Assembly: GCA_039105265.1 (NCBI GenBank)
Contig: JAPFFF010000064.1
Coordinates: forward strand, 743,622-807,621
Direction of reading: 5' to 3'
Origin: Tritrichomonas musculus
Lineage: Eukaryota; Parabasalia; Tritrichomonadida; Tritrichomonadidae
DNA: 64,000 nucleotides
The position numbers and the translations under genes were made by a program. Under the pieces are notes generated by a model. That model had not been told where the DNA came from, made no database searches, and saw nothing but the letters and a program-made list of their open reading frames with translations. Shown piece by piece: positions 24,115 through 32,589 of the stretch. The number at the start of each line of letters is the position of its first letter. Position 1 is the stretch's first letter.

Positions 24115-24539
24115 AACTCAAAGCAAACTCGTCTATTTTATTTCCATATCCAATGCTTAAAAATTCTTTTATAAAAGAATCAAATGTTTTTGAAAATTAA
24201 AAATAATCTTTATTAATGCAATCATTATCACAATAAATTAATTCAAAGGCAAGCTGAGCAAATGAATTATTTATGATTTACAACAATAGATTGATATTCA
24301 TAAATAAATATACAAAATATACATTTTGATTGATGAATATTTTATCTGTTTGCAAAGTATTATATTTTTTTGAAATACAAATTTTTAGTGAGAAAATGAA
24401 GTAAATTTTTAAAGATGAGTATGTTGAAAGAAAGAGTTTGGAAACAACCGATTTTATTGTGCAGAATCCTGATATTTCGTTAATACAACATTTTGTAGTC
24501 CTGATGATGAAAGAACAATTTGCTTTGTAGACATCAGTG
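24115..24539. other. Intergenic sequence downstream of the glycine-rich gene
   Basis: AT-rich, with no credible open frame or RNA gene seen. It ends where the second 230-bp direct-repeat copy begins. Confidence 0.6.
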
Positions 24540-24769
24540 ATTGCATTTACTACAAATTACAATTGTAAATGTTTGCTAAACTTTGCAAAATACTTGTAAA
24601 AATTGTAGCAAAAAAGTTAAAAAAACAAAAGAATTATTTTGCATAATAAAAACGAAGAGTTAATAAAAAGTTGTTAACTAATCTATAACGTATTTATTTT
24701 GAATGTTACAATTTTCTTCACAATTACTACAATTTTTCTCTCAATTACTACAATTTTTAATTTAATTTT
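24540..24769. repeat. 230-bp direct repeat, copy 2 (left flank of the virus-like element)
   Basis: This is a near-identical copy of 21,588-21,818. The match breaks off around 24,765-24,770, after which the virus-like element sequence begins. If copy 2 was once the promoter of a second glycine-rich gene, the element inserted just before or inside that gene's leader. Confidence 0.85.
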
Positions 24770-24787
24770 ATCTTTAGTAGTATATAT

Positions 24788-24840
24788 AAATGGCGTGATT
24801 ATTTAACGTCCCTTCGGTCCGTCAAATAATCCCTCCATTT
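24788..24840. repeat. Hairpin at the left edge of the virus-like element
   Basis: AAATGG (24,788) pairs with CCATTT (24,835). Inside it ATTATTTAACG (24,798-24,808) pairs with CGTCAAATAAT (24,820-24,830) with one G-T wobble, around the loop TCCCTTCGGTC. Just inward, TTCAAGCCTA and ATTGGTTGTTTT each occur twice (24,850-24,945). It may be a terminal structure of the element. Confidence 0.55.
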
Positions 24841-24973
24841 ACGCCCTATTCAAGCCTATAAATGGCCAAAATTGGTTGTTTTACAGCTTGTAGAAGACCC
24901 CTAGTTGATGAACTTTTCAAGCCTAAAATTGGTTGTTTTGAAGTTGTTTTACAAAAAAATTATATAAACTTTT

Positions 24974-27184
24974 TTAATCAAATTTTGTATATTTAAAGCC
25001 ATTTACTAACTTCTTTTCCTTTAGTTCTTTTTTGATTCTCATTCTGATTTCGCTAGCGTTGCGCTGTTCAAAGTCTCCCTTACCTTCATGTAATAGAGTT
25101 CTTCCAGCCTCCATAACAAATACACCACAATCATAATCATTATCTTGTTGTGGACACTCCACATAGTAATATTCTAGTTTCTTTTTGAGTCCTTGATGAG
25201 TAATGAAAGCCTTAATATTTTGCTCTAATTCAGGATATTCATATCCGTCATTCATAGAATCATATAACTCTATAGCGCCCGTCTTATATCGAATAACTAT
25301 CAATACCCAATGTCCTGCCAACTCGCAAGGCCAATATATTTCGTCATATTTATTAAACTTTTGAGGACAAGCCTCTTTCATTATTAAATCCATAATTTCT
25401 TTTGCATTTAACTTCGGATATATTGGGCATTTCTTTCTTGTAGCTAGGAGATAGTATAAATTTGGAGCCAAAATAAGTATTTTTCCAGCATTTTTAACCT
25501 TTTTGCCTTGCTTTTGTAGGAGCTGAAAATAGTCATTAATAACCATTTCTTCAATTGTATTGTTCATATTAAGAGAATAATATTCATCATCTCCTACTTT
25601 TTTTGGTATCGGCTCTAAGTTTTGGTTATATTCTACAGGATAATAATTTTCTGGTAATTTTGAATCATGTAATGGATTATAAAGAGGTCCGTAAACCTCT
25701 TGTGAAGGGGAACTTTTACGAGATGTTTTTGATGAAGTTTTTGATGAAGTCTTCGATGAAGTCTTAGCAGAATTTTTGCGAGATGTCTTCTTTGATGCAA
25801 ATGCTGAAACTTCTTCTACGTCTGATTCATGAGCTGATGTTTTGCTTGATGATTTAGCTGTTTCTTTAAAATATGGCATCAAATCCTTTAATATTTTTTC
25901 TCTATATGCTGGTATTTCGCTTGAATAGAACTCCTGATTTTCTTGTAGAATATAATATTGACAATGACGAAGAGTGAAAACTCCACAGTCAGACCCATTA
26001 TTTTGATACGGTCCTTGAGCATGAGTTATTAACCAACCATTCTTTGTAGTATGTAATTTCTCTATCATTTTCAGGACTGTTTTTTCGGCTTCAATATCTT
26101 TATGACCTTTCATTGAATCATGAATTATAATTTCTTTATTTTGAAGACTTATCAAACAAAGTATATAATGAAGACCGTTATTTTCTCCAAGTTTGCTGCT
26201 TGAATGAGTAGTTATAGGGAATAAAATATCATAATACCAGTCTTTTAAGTCCTTATAGGTAGTTAATCTTGAGTCAATATCTTGCATATCCTTTAATGTA
26301 AATTTCTTTCCGCATTTCCTTAAGGCTTCCCAAAATATAGGTTTCAAAATTAAGATTCTATGTTTAATATTGTGGTCTTTAGCTAAACATTCTAAATAAC
26401 GAATATAAGACCGAATAGTATTATCATCTAGCCATTCTCCTGGCTGAAGAGAATTCACATCTGATTGACTAATTCGAATACCAGAATAAGGAGCAGAAAG
26501 AGGCTTAAGTTCTCGAGAAGAAGATGATTTATACGGACTAGCTTTTGGCCTCGTAGAATTTTCTGAAGACTTTGTATTGAATAAATCTTCTAAGGAATAG
26601 TCAATTGGAGATTTTGGTTTTTCTTCTTGTTTCTTTTTTTCTTTTGGCTTAGGTTCAGGTTCAGGCATAGGAAGGGCATAATCATCATTTTCTTCATCAA
26701 GTTTGATAGATTTTTTATTGGATTTCTTAGGTTGGTCAGGACCGTCAGAGGAATCAGATAAAAAGTCCGAATCAGAATCGGTCCAGAATGAAGGCTTATT
26801 TTGTGGTCCAATTTTCTCTGCGTATGTAGGGTCAGGAAGATAATCTCGAACTAATCTGAAATACCCTCTAACAGCTCTTAAAGTACCATATTTTGGTATA
26901 TATTTATATAATTCCATACTTCCATTCCTATTCTTGACTATAACTAATAAATATCCTGTTATTTTGACTTTCTTTTTACGAATTTCTTTTATATATTTTA
27001 GCAATATAATATTTGCAGTATCAGATAACCAATTATATTGACAAGATAACTGCATAGTATTTTTATGGAAAACGGCTAAAGGATACCGAACTTGATTTGT
27101 CATCGCAGTAAGATTCTCTCTTAATATAGTATCTAAGGCAGGTTTAAACTTTAAATAACCTCCAACAAACATATATTTTGTCAT
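24974..27184 (-). CDS. Tandem Ulp1/adenain-like cysteine protease (two domains)
   Basis: The protein is 736 residues and starts at the ATG at 27,184. The N-terminal ~140 residues hold a small domain (KVKITGYLLVIVKNRNG) resembling segments in other genes of the element. An acidic and Ser/Lys-rich linker follows. The first protease domain (~235-430) shows His in NGLHYILC, Asp in IIHDSM, Gln in HAQGPYQNN and Cys in SDCGVF. After a Ser/Thr/Lys linker (KTSSKTSSKTSSKTSRKSS) the second domain (~545-715) shows GHWVLIV, LYDSM, ECPQQDN and YDCGVF. In adenoviruses and Polintons a single protease of this clan matures capsid proteins; a duplicated one is unusual. The gene is divergent from the one at 27,213, with only 28 bp between their starts. 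Confidence 0.85.
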   Translation of the reverse strand: MTKYMFVGGYLKFKPALDTILRENLTAMTNQVRYPLAVFHKNTMQLSCQYNWLSDTANIILLKYIKEIRKKKVKITGYLLVIVKNRNGSMELYKYIPKYGTLRAVRGYFRLVRDYLPDPTYAEKIGPQNKPSFWTDSDSDFLSDSSDGPDQPKKSNKKSIKLDEENDDYALPMPEPEPKPKEKKKQEEKPKSPIDYSLEDLFNTKSSENSTRPKASPYKSSSSRELKPLSAPYSGIRISQSDVNSLQPGEWLDDNTIRSYIRYLECLAKDHNIKHRILILKPIFWEALRKCGKKFTLKDMQDIDSRLTTYKDLKDWYYDILFPITTHSSSKLGENNGLHYILCLISLQNKEIIIHDSMKGHKDIEAEKTVLKMIEKLHTTKNGWLITHAQGPYQNNGSDCGVFTLRHCQYYILQENQEFYSSEIPAYREKILKDLMPYFKETAKSSSKTSAHESDVEEVSAFASKKTSRKNSAKTSSKTSSKTSSKTSRKSSPSQEVYGPLYNPLHDSKLPENYYPVEYNQNLEPIPKKVGDDEYYSLNMNNTIEEMVINDYFQLLQKQGKKVKNAGKILILAPNLYYLLATRKKCPIYPKLNAKEIMDLIMKEACPQKFNKYDEIYWPCELAGHWVLIVIRYKTGAIELYDSMNDGYEYPELEQNIKAFITHQGLKKKLEYYYVECPQQDNDYDCGVFVMEAGRTLLHEGKGDFEQRNASEIRMRIKKELKEKKLVNGFKYTKFD

Positions 27185-27212
27185 TGTTTATTTATATTTT
27201 TAAAAATTTTAA
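27185..27212. promoter_or_regulatory. 28-bp bidirectional start region
   Basis: Only 28 bases separate two divergent start codons. The interval is A/T-only apart from one G and contains TTTATATTTTTAAAAATT. Any promoter for the two genes must either fit here or reach into the coding sequences. Confidence 0.4.
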
Positions 27213-28102
27213 ATGACAGATTTAATTTTTCCTATAGAGAGTACGTTATACATTAAAAAAGGGATTGATAAAATTATAAAACATGAAGATAGAAAGTTAT
27301 GGTTTCCTACTATCTTTTTGGACGGCGAAAAGGATGAAAATCCGAATGATATATTTATTATTCAACAAGCAGCGATAACAAGAAAGTCAAGGAATCCTGG
27401 TAGAAAAACAAAACAAAAAAATAATGATGAAAATAAATATAGAATCTTTGTCGAAACTTTTGAATGGTATGATAAGAAAGAATTCTTAGATAGATTAAAG
27501 ATTTTTGCCGAAGCATGTAAAAAGAAACATATTACTATTTTTGGTATGATTTATGTTCATATAGGTTATTATGATAAAAAACTAAGATGTAATAAAACAG
27601 CAGAGACTCAAAAAATAGTTATTAAGAAAGGTAAAATTGTTCCTTCAAGAATTAGGATAACAGCAAGACAATGTCAAAATGTTATGCATAAAGATAATAG
27701 AGAATATAAAATCGAAGACCTTTATGAGCCTCCTCCAAATGGAACAAGCAATAGAGCTGAAACAGACGAGAATCTTTTTGATTAAAACGATGATGGATAT
27801 AGAGAACTTGAAATAACAAATTCGAAATATCAAGATGATGAAGAAAATTATCAAGCCGCATTAGCGAACATCAAAAAAATACCAAAGAATAAAACAAAGA
27901 CGACAAAGAATAAAACAAAGACAACAAAGAATAAAACAAAACAAACAAAAAAAGTAGTTGAAAAACAACAAGAAGTAGCCCAAGGAGATGATGACGACTT
28001 TTATAATCCAGATGAAGATAACTATTTCAGAGATACATCAAATACTGATGCGGATAGTGATGCTTTAATTAATGATATTATGGACTGGGTCAATAAAAAT
28101 TA
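27213..28102 (+). pseudogene. Virus-like element gene of unknown function, broken
   Basis: The locus starts at the ATG at 27,213 (MTDLIFPIESTLYIKK). The first part contains the small recurring motif region HITIFGMIYVHIGYYDK, like that in four other genes of the element. The last part is Lys/Asn/Thr-rich and acidic (NKTKTTKNKTKTTK; GDDDDFYNPDEDNYF). I do not recognise a known family. It converges on the next gene at 28,100. Confidence 0.6.
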
Positions 28103-28600
28103 GAAATCATATCCATTTTCTTGATAATAATTATATTGTTCTCGATATTCATGATAGATATACTTTTTTTGTTTCTCAGATAATTCATCCCATCTAGGGT
28201 CTTCCATAAATGCTTTTTTCTTTATTAGCTTCTCTTTTTTCTTTAATGAATTCATGAAATATTTTCTTGCTTCGGCTAATAATTCTGGATTTTTAGACAA
28301 AATCTGTCGGTCAAATTTCCGAAAATCTATATCGTCGTCAGAATCCTTATCAAAATCATCTTGAAATCCTACATAAGTCGCTTCCATTTTACCTGTTTTT
28401 GGATTATATCTATCTTCCCATCCTGCAGCATGTTTTATTTCTGTTGTTGGGAGCAAGGCTCGTTGAGCAATTCCTTCTTTCCTTTCTTTTTCTAATTCTT
28501 CTTTTGATTTCTTTGTTTTTTTAGGTTCTTCGATAGGTGGTGGGAGAGATTCTTCGATAGGTGGTGGGGGAGGTGTTGCTGGACGAGATGTTGTTTGGGA
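28100..28600 (-). pseudogene. Virus-like element gene of unknown function, start unclear, probably broken
   Basis: The conserved-looking part (MEATYVGFQDDFDKDSDDD, then a Lys-rich helical end NYYQENGYDF) lies at the 3' end. A proline-rich stretch precedes it (ATPPPPPIEESLPPPIEEP). No ATG opens the frame in this interval, so the 5' boundary is approximate. No family is recognised. Confidence 0.5.
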
Positions 28601-28608
28601 TTTTTTAT

Positions 28609-29367
28609 TTACTTTTTTTTTCTGTTTCTTTTACGAACAGCAACAATTTTACCTTTCTCATTATAAATTAATTTTCCTCCTCTTATCGTAAATTTTTGTC
28701 CGTATGGATAATTTCCTACGATATTGCCATTTTTCAGATGTCCGAAAAGGAAAGATAAGCCTCCTTTCAAAGAATATCGGGGATTATCAGATAAGCGATT
28801 ATCATTCAGATAATCTGCAACAGCCTCTAATTGAGAGAGCATATTAGTCCAATCTTCCCAGTCATAAAGAAAGGTGGTGGAAACGCCCGACTCTGATGCT
28901 ATTAATAAATTCTTTTTCGATAAAATTTCGTTTAAATCATTTATGAAATCTTTTGTGGGAGTTTTTCTCCATGTCATTGATGCTTTTCCGATCGGCATGC
29001 AGAATCCTTTCATGGATAATTGTCTCTCTGGCAAACTTTTATAATAAACTATTTTCCAACCCCAAGATTTTGACTGAATATTAAGCCCGTATCTGTCTAC
29101 AGAAATCATAATCCTATAATCTTTATTCTCAGCTCCTTCTAAACCAAGGAAATATCCAGAAACTTTTACGTTGTCAATTACATACTTTAAAGCATTTTCA
29201 ATTTTTGATGGAGATAACCAAGTCCCAATCTGAGAACAAAAAATTCCGTCGTCTGTAGCATAAAAAATATCATTATCACGAAGGGCGTCCTTGCATTCAT
29301 CAATCTTTTTCTGACTTACTTTTCGGCTATATTTTAACGAACCATAGCAAATTCTAATATAGCTCAT
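28609..29367 (-). CDS. Virus-like element protein, unknown, 252 residues
   Basis: Starts at ATG 29,367 (MSYIRICYGSLKYS). A segment near residue 75 (KVSGYFLGLEGAENKDY) follows a predicted helix and resembles the TGYL/FGMIY segments of other element genes. The C-terminus is strongly basic (VRKRNRKKK), compatible with nucleic-acid binding. It is divergent from the 82-residue gene at 29,403, with 35 bp between starts. Function unknown. Confidence 0.6.
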   Translation of the reverse strand: MSYIRICYGSLKYSRKVSQKKIDECKDALRDNDIFYATDDGIFCSQIGTWLSPSKIENALKYVIDNVKVSGYFLGLEGAENKDYRIMISVDRYGLNIQSKSWGWKIVYYKSLPERQLSMKGFCMPIGKASMTWRKTPTKDFINDLNEILSKKNLLIASESGVSTTFLYDWEDWTNMLSQLEAVADYLNDNRLSDNPRYSLKGGLSFLFGHLKNGNIVGNYPYGQKFTIRGGKLIYNEKGKIVAVRKRNRKKK

Positions 29368-29402
29368 TTTATTTTTTGTTTTAATTTAAAAAAGTAAAAA
29401 AA

Positions 29403-29651
29403 ATGAATTACAAAAAAGAAGAATTAGAGTGCTTGAATGACCTTTTGTTTTTAATTTTGGAGTGGCGATTTGCTAGAATATCTTGGTATAGACAATATTG
29501 GATGATGAATATATTGGAAATGGCTCGGGAGGTTTTCGACAGATTGTTTATCGACGAATTCAGGGAAGTAGAGAGGAACGATGAAAATTTTATCAATCAG
29601 CTTGAGCAAATAATTTTGGAAAGATTAGAGATAGTAATTAGGAGTTTATAA
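29403..29651 (+). CDS. Small helical virus-like element protein (82 residues)
   Basis: An all-helical acidic protein (MNYKKEELECLNDLLFLIL). Its last ~50 residues resemble the 80-residue product of 36,567-36,809: both have an IxxxxREVFDRLFIDEF-like helix and end in a QLEQIILERLE-like helix. These look like paralogues within one element. Function unknown. Confidence 0.55.
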   Translation: MNYKKEELECLNDLLFLILEWRFARISWYRQYWMMNILEMAREVFDRLFIDEFREVERNDENFINQLEQIILERLEIVIRSL

Positions 29652-29668
29652 AGAATGAAAAAATAAAA

Positions 29669-29896
29669 ATGAATGACTTACATAAATTGTTTCAATATTC
29701 TGTAAACTACTTTGAGACTCCCTCCAAAGAAGAAAAAGCTCTTTGGGTAGAAAAAGCTATTTGTTTAATTTATGAACTTGAAGATGATGATTTCATAGAG
29801 GAAGTAGTATTAAACGAAGATGAAGAAATTTTTATGAAAAATATTCAGCAATATGCCTTTTATAAATCAAATATGAAATATCATTATAGTGGATGA
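29669..29896 (+). CDS. Small acidic virus-like element protein (75 residues)
   Basis: Starts at an ATG 17 bp after the preceding stop. It is acidic (YELEDDDFIEEVVLNEDEE) with a Tyr/Phe-rich end. No family recognised. It probably belongs to the same rightward run of small genes as 29,403 and 29,928. Confidence 0.5.
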   Translation: MNDLHKLFQYSVNYFETPSKEEKALWVEKAICLIYELEDDDFIEEVVLNEDEEIFMKNIQQYAFYKSNMKYHYSG

Positions 29897-29927
29897 AAAT
29901 ATATTTTATCATGAATGAAATATATAT

Positions 29928-30056
29928 ATGGCTTTCGGAGAATTTAATAAAAAAATTAATAATTCAACAACTTCTCTTCCTCCAAATTTTACAAGTATCA
30001 GAAATAATTTATCTTCAAATACTCCTCCTCCGAGGAGATATGCATGGGCTAAATAA
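29928..30056 (+). CDS. MAFG-family small protein (42 residues)
   Basis: A short gene beginning MAFGEFNKKIN, with a proline/arginine-rich end (TPPPRRYAWAK). The same N-terminal motif MAFG[SE]F-KK starts the products at 30,079, 32,179-32,412 and 58,720. The start codon is preceded by TCATGAATGAAATATATAT, a motif shared with the two other short family members. In the 103-residue member the motif leads into an amphipathic helix as in adenovirus protein VI; this short copy may be a partial or regulatory relative. Confidence 0.5.
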   Translation: MAFGEFNKKINNSTTSLPPNFTSIRNNLSSNTPPPRRYAWAK

Positions 30057-30078
30057 ATTTTTAGCATGAATGAAAAAT

Positions 30079-30192
30079 ATGGCTTTTGGAGAGTTTAATA
30101 AAAAAATGAAATGTACTCAAGCAAGTGATTGTGCTGTTCATCCTACAATACATAGTGTCAGAGAACGTTTAGAGAGATTAGGAAATCGTTAA
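30079..30192 (+). CDS. MAFG-family small protein (37 residues)
   Basis: Begins MAFGEFNKKMKCTQ, contains Cys and His (CTQASDCAVH) and ends in a basic helix (RERLERLGNR). GCATGAATGAAAA stands just before the ATG, matching the upstream motif of 29,928 and 32,412. It lies 22 bp after the previous family member, indicating a local duplication. Function inferred only from the family motif. Confidence 0.45.
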   Translation: MAFGEFNKKMKCTQASDCAVHPTIHSVRERLERLGNR

Positions 30193-30221
30193 AGAAAAAT
30201 ATTTTTTTGATTAAAAGAAAA

Positions 30222-30497
30222 ATGGAAGTTCTAAAAGGAGGCTTAAACTCTTTCTTCAAAGAGATGAATAAAACAATAGACGAATTAACTTATCAAGTAA
30301 ATCATGAAATCTTAAACTCTTATACCCTTGATATGTGTATTACTTTCCAAAATAATTTGATAAAACTTAAAGAAAATTTGGAGCAAAAAAGAACAAATAT
30401 TGAATTAAATTTATTGAGTATCGCAAATACAAATCGTATATTGGAAAATATGAAAAAAGAATTTGCTGAAGTCTTAGATTCTACTCACTCAGGATGA
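30222..30497 (+). CDS. Coiled-coil virus-like element protein (91 residues)
   Basis: The ATG at 30,222 is preferred over an upstream in-frame TTG. The product is helical throughout (LNSFFKEMNKTIDELTYQ; LKENLEQKRTNIELNL). Its 3' end overlaps the integrase end by about 13 bp in convergent orientation. Function unknown; a small structural or scaffolding protein is possible. Confidence 0.55.
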   Translation: MEVLKGGLNSFFKEMNKTIDELTYQVNHEILNSYTLDMCITFQNNLIKLKENLEQKRTNIELNLLSIANTNRILENMKKEFAEVLDSTHSG

Positions 30498-31882
30498 ATA
30501 CGATATCTAGGCAAAAATTGGTCTTCTCCCGTTTCTGCATTAACAACATGATATTTTCCTTCTTCATAACCGTTAATAAACCATAAGCCAGGCTGAATTA
30601 TTGACCTTCTCTTTTGGAAAGGGTCTTTTCCATTATAAACTTTGACATATTCAAAATCTTCTATCTGATAGCCTGGTTTATTCATAATGTTATAATTTTC
30701 TTGTAATATCCTACGACAAATATGACTCTCTAAATCTTTATCTTTTTGAGCCATTTCGGGACTACAATCCATTCCTGAATATTTTGATAAAGTATCATGA
30801 GGAGCATGATTATATTGAATAACTAAATCTTTCAAAACTTCGGGAGTAATTTTTTCGACTCGAGCAGTATATGCCATATCTCTGAGAGTTCGAATTACTC
30901 GGTCAATAATACCTAACGAACTATGAAGAGGTTCTGTCTTAGTAGATTGTTTTGAAGGCATGAAATCTGGATAGACAGTTTTTTTCATTCTTTCGACAGT
31001 TTGAATTTTACATCCATATTTCATCATAAATTCTTTAGTCTTTGAGTCTCCAAAAGCTGGTTCAGCATCTCCGATTAACAATTTAGGACTCCATCCTTGT
31101 TGTAAAAGATTAGAGAAAGCTCGAATTATTGATGCGGTATTTTTAATATTTTTTGTACTAACTCCTTTCGTACCTACCTTATGATTTATCAAAGTAGCAT
31201 ATACATATCTTGTATTAGCATTTATAGATATCAAATAACAAAATTGATATTCAAACATTAAATCAATAAAATATGTATCAGGGTCTGCTACTTTATGAAG
31301 AAAATATTTTTTGTTCTCTTCTACAGGAAAGACTTGATTTGGCTCATCTTGACGGTCAGAAACTTCTAAATTTAGGTTTGATTCCTGTAATTTATTTATC
31401 TTCTTTTGACTCTTGAAAGCATAATACTTTACTTGATGTTCAGAAGGGTCATACTCTATATAATTTCCTGGGTTTGTATTAATTTTTTTCAAATAAATTT
31501 CATACCATTCATCCATAGAATGTTTATCTCTATCTTTTTTCCAACCTTTAGTTAATCTCTCAAATTGTTTAGGAGTTAATTCTCCTTCATAATTACTTCG
31601 AAAAAGGACATAATCTTCAAGTTTGTTTTCGAAAGAATCGGAGGAATCAACTATTATTTTCTCCGGGGAGTCTTCAACTTCTTGAGCCAACTTACGATAA
31701 TAATTTTCATATTTCTTATATATTTTCTGAAGTTCTTGAGGATTTCTTTTAGCCAAAAGCTTTCCTGACTTTAATTGTTTTATTTCGCTTAAGGTTTTGA
31801 ATTTAGATTTTTTCTCTGCTTCTGACAATAAATATTCCCATAAATTTTGTCCTTCTTTAGTTAAAATTTCTTCATTAGACAT
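30485..31882 (-). CDS. Retroviral-type (Polinton) integrase
   Basis: A 465-residue protein with a basic helical N-terminal region, then an rve-type DDE core with YFIDLMFEY near residue 205, LLIGDAEPAF near 272 and GIIDRVIRTLRDM near 326. The C-terminal SH3/chromo-like tail includes WFINGYEEGKYHV and FLPRYRIHPE. This order is typical of Polinton/Maverick integrases, which insert the element into host DNA. The position among small genes and next to the primase-helicase fits an element backbone gene. Confidence 0.85.
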   Translation of the reverse strand: MSNEEILTKEGQNLWEYLLSEAEKKSKFKTLSEIKQLKSGKLLAKRNPQELQKIYKKYENYYRKLAQEVEDSPEKIIVDSSDSFENKLEDYVLFRSNYEGELTPKQFERLTKGWKKDRDKHSMDEWYEIYLKKINTNPGNYIEYDPSEHQVKYYAFKSQKKINKLQESNLNLEVSDRQDEPNQVFPVEENKKYFLHKVADPDTYFIDLMFEYQFCYLISINANTRYVYATLINHKVGTKGVSTKNIKNTASIIRAFSNLLQQGWSPKLLIGDAEPAFGDSKTKEFMMKYGCKIQTVERMKKTVYPDFMPSKQSTKTEPLHSSLGIIDRVIRTLRDMAYTARVEKITPEVLKDLVIQYNHAPHDTLSKYSGMDCSPEMAQKDKDLESHICRRILQENYNIMNKPGYQIEDFEYVKVYNGKDPFQKRRSIIQPGLWFINGYEEGKYHVVNAETGEDQFLPRYRIHPE

Positions 31883-31938
31883 TTATATATTTTTGTCTTA
31901 ATTTTAAAGTGTATGATTTTATTTTTTCTCTACGATAA

Positions 31939-32184
31939 ATGGATTTCCAAAACATAGAAGGATTACCTCCTTTGAAAAAGCCTCACGAACGAAAAACTTT
32001 TGCTACTCCTACCTTAAAAATTATTCATTCAAGGATTCAATACTACTATAAAGTTCTCAAGAGCGACCCTCCAGAAGACCCAAAAAAATTACAGAGATAT
32101 CAAAAAATAAAAGCAAAATATGAACAGTCAATAAAAATAAGGAATTTATTAAAGAAAGCAGTAAAAAATTTATATTCGTTATGA
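31939..32184 (+). CDS. Small basic virus-like element protein (81 residues)
   Basis: MDFQNIEGLPPLKKPHERK followed by a Lys-rich helix (KYEQSIKIRNLLKKAVK). The high basic charge suggests nucleic-acid binding or a core protein; that is inference. It is divergent from the integrase gene (56 bp between starts) and its end overlaps the end of the next gene by six bases. Confidence 0.5.
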   Translation: MDFQNIEGLPPLKKPHERKTFATPTLKIIHSRIQYYYKVLKSDPPEDPKKLQRYQKIKAKYEQSIKIRNLLKKAVKNLYSL

Positions 32185-32412
32185 TTTAGGTATTACATTT
32201 CCATTATCATCAAAATAGGTATATCCATCATTACCTAAATATTGAGAAACAGGATTGTTTGAATTATCGAATTTAGGAATTTTTTCAGCAATTTTTCCGA
32301 CGACAGGAATTTTTTCAATTACTGACTTTGTTTTATTCCAGCCATGTTTAAAGCCATCAGCAAAGTCTTTTACCCCTTCTTTTAACTTTTTGAAGAATGA
32401 ACCAAAAGCCAT
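32179..32412 (-). CDS. MAFG-family minor-capsid-like protein (77 residues)
   Basis: Begins MAFGSFFKKLKEGVKDFADG, an amphipathic basic helix, then KSVIEKIPVVGKIAEKIP and a polar tail. It resembles the 103-residue product at 58,720 and, more loosely, the lytic N-terminus of adenovirus protein VI. The ATG is preceded by TCATGAATGAAAT, the same motif as at 29,928. A membrane-active internal capsid protein is the best guess. Confidence 0.55.
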   Translation of the reverse strand: MAFGSFFKKLKEGVKDFADGFKHGWNKTKSVIEKIPVVGKIAEKIPKFDNSNNPVSQYLGNDGYTYFDDNGNVIPKS

Positions 32413-32589
32413 ATTTCATTCATGATAAAAATAATTGTGAGGTGAAATATTTTTTTTGTTTCCTCGTCAAGGACATTATCATTTTTTTGATGAAAAATTG
32501 TGAAGTGACATATTCTTGTTCTCAGTCAAGATATATTTCCTTATTAAGTCAATCAATCACTTCACAAAAATATTTATCTTGGATAAAAC

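Noticed and set aside
21588-24769. Long terminal repeats of a retroelement
   Set aside because: The 230-bp direct repeats enclose a host glycine-rich gene with no gag, reverse transcriptase or integrase, so duplicated promoters are a better explanation.
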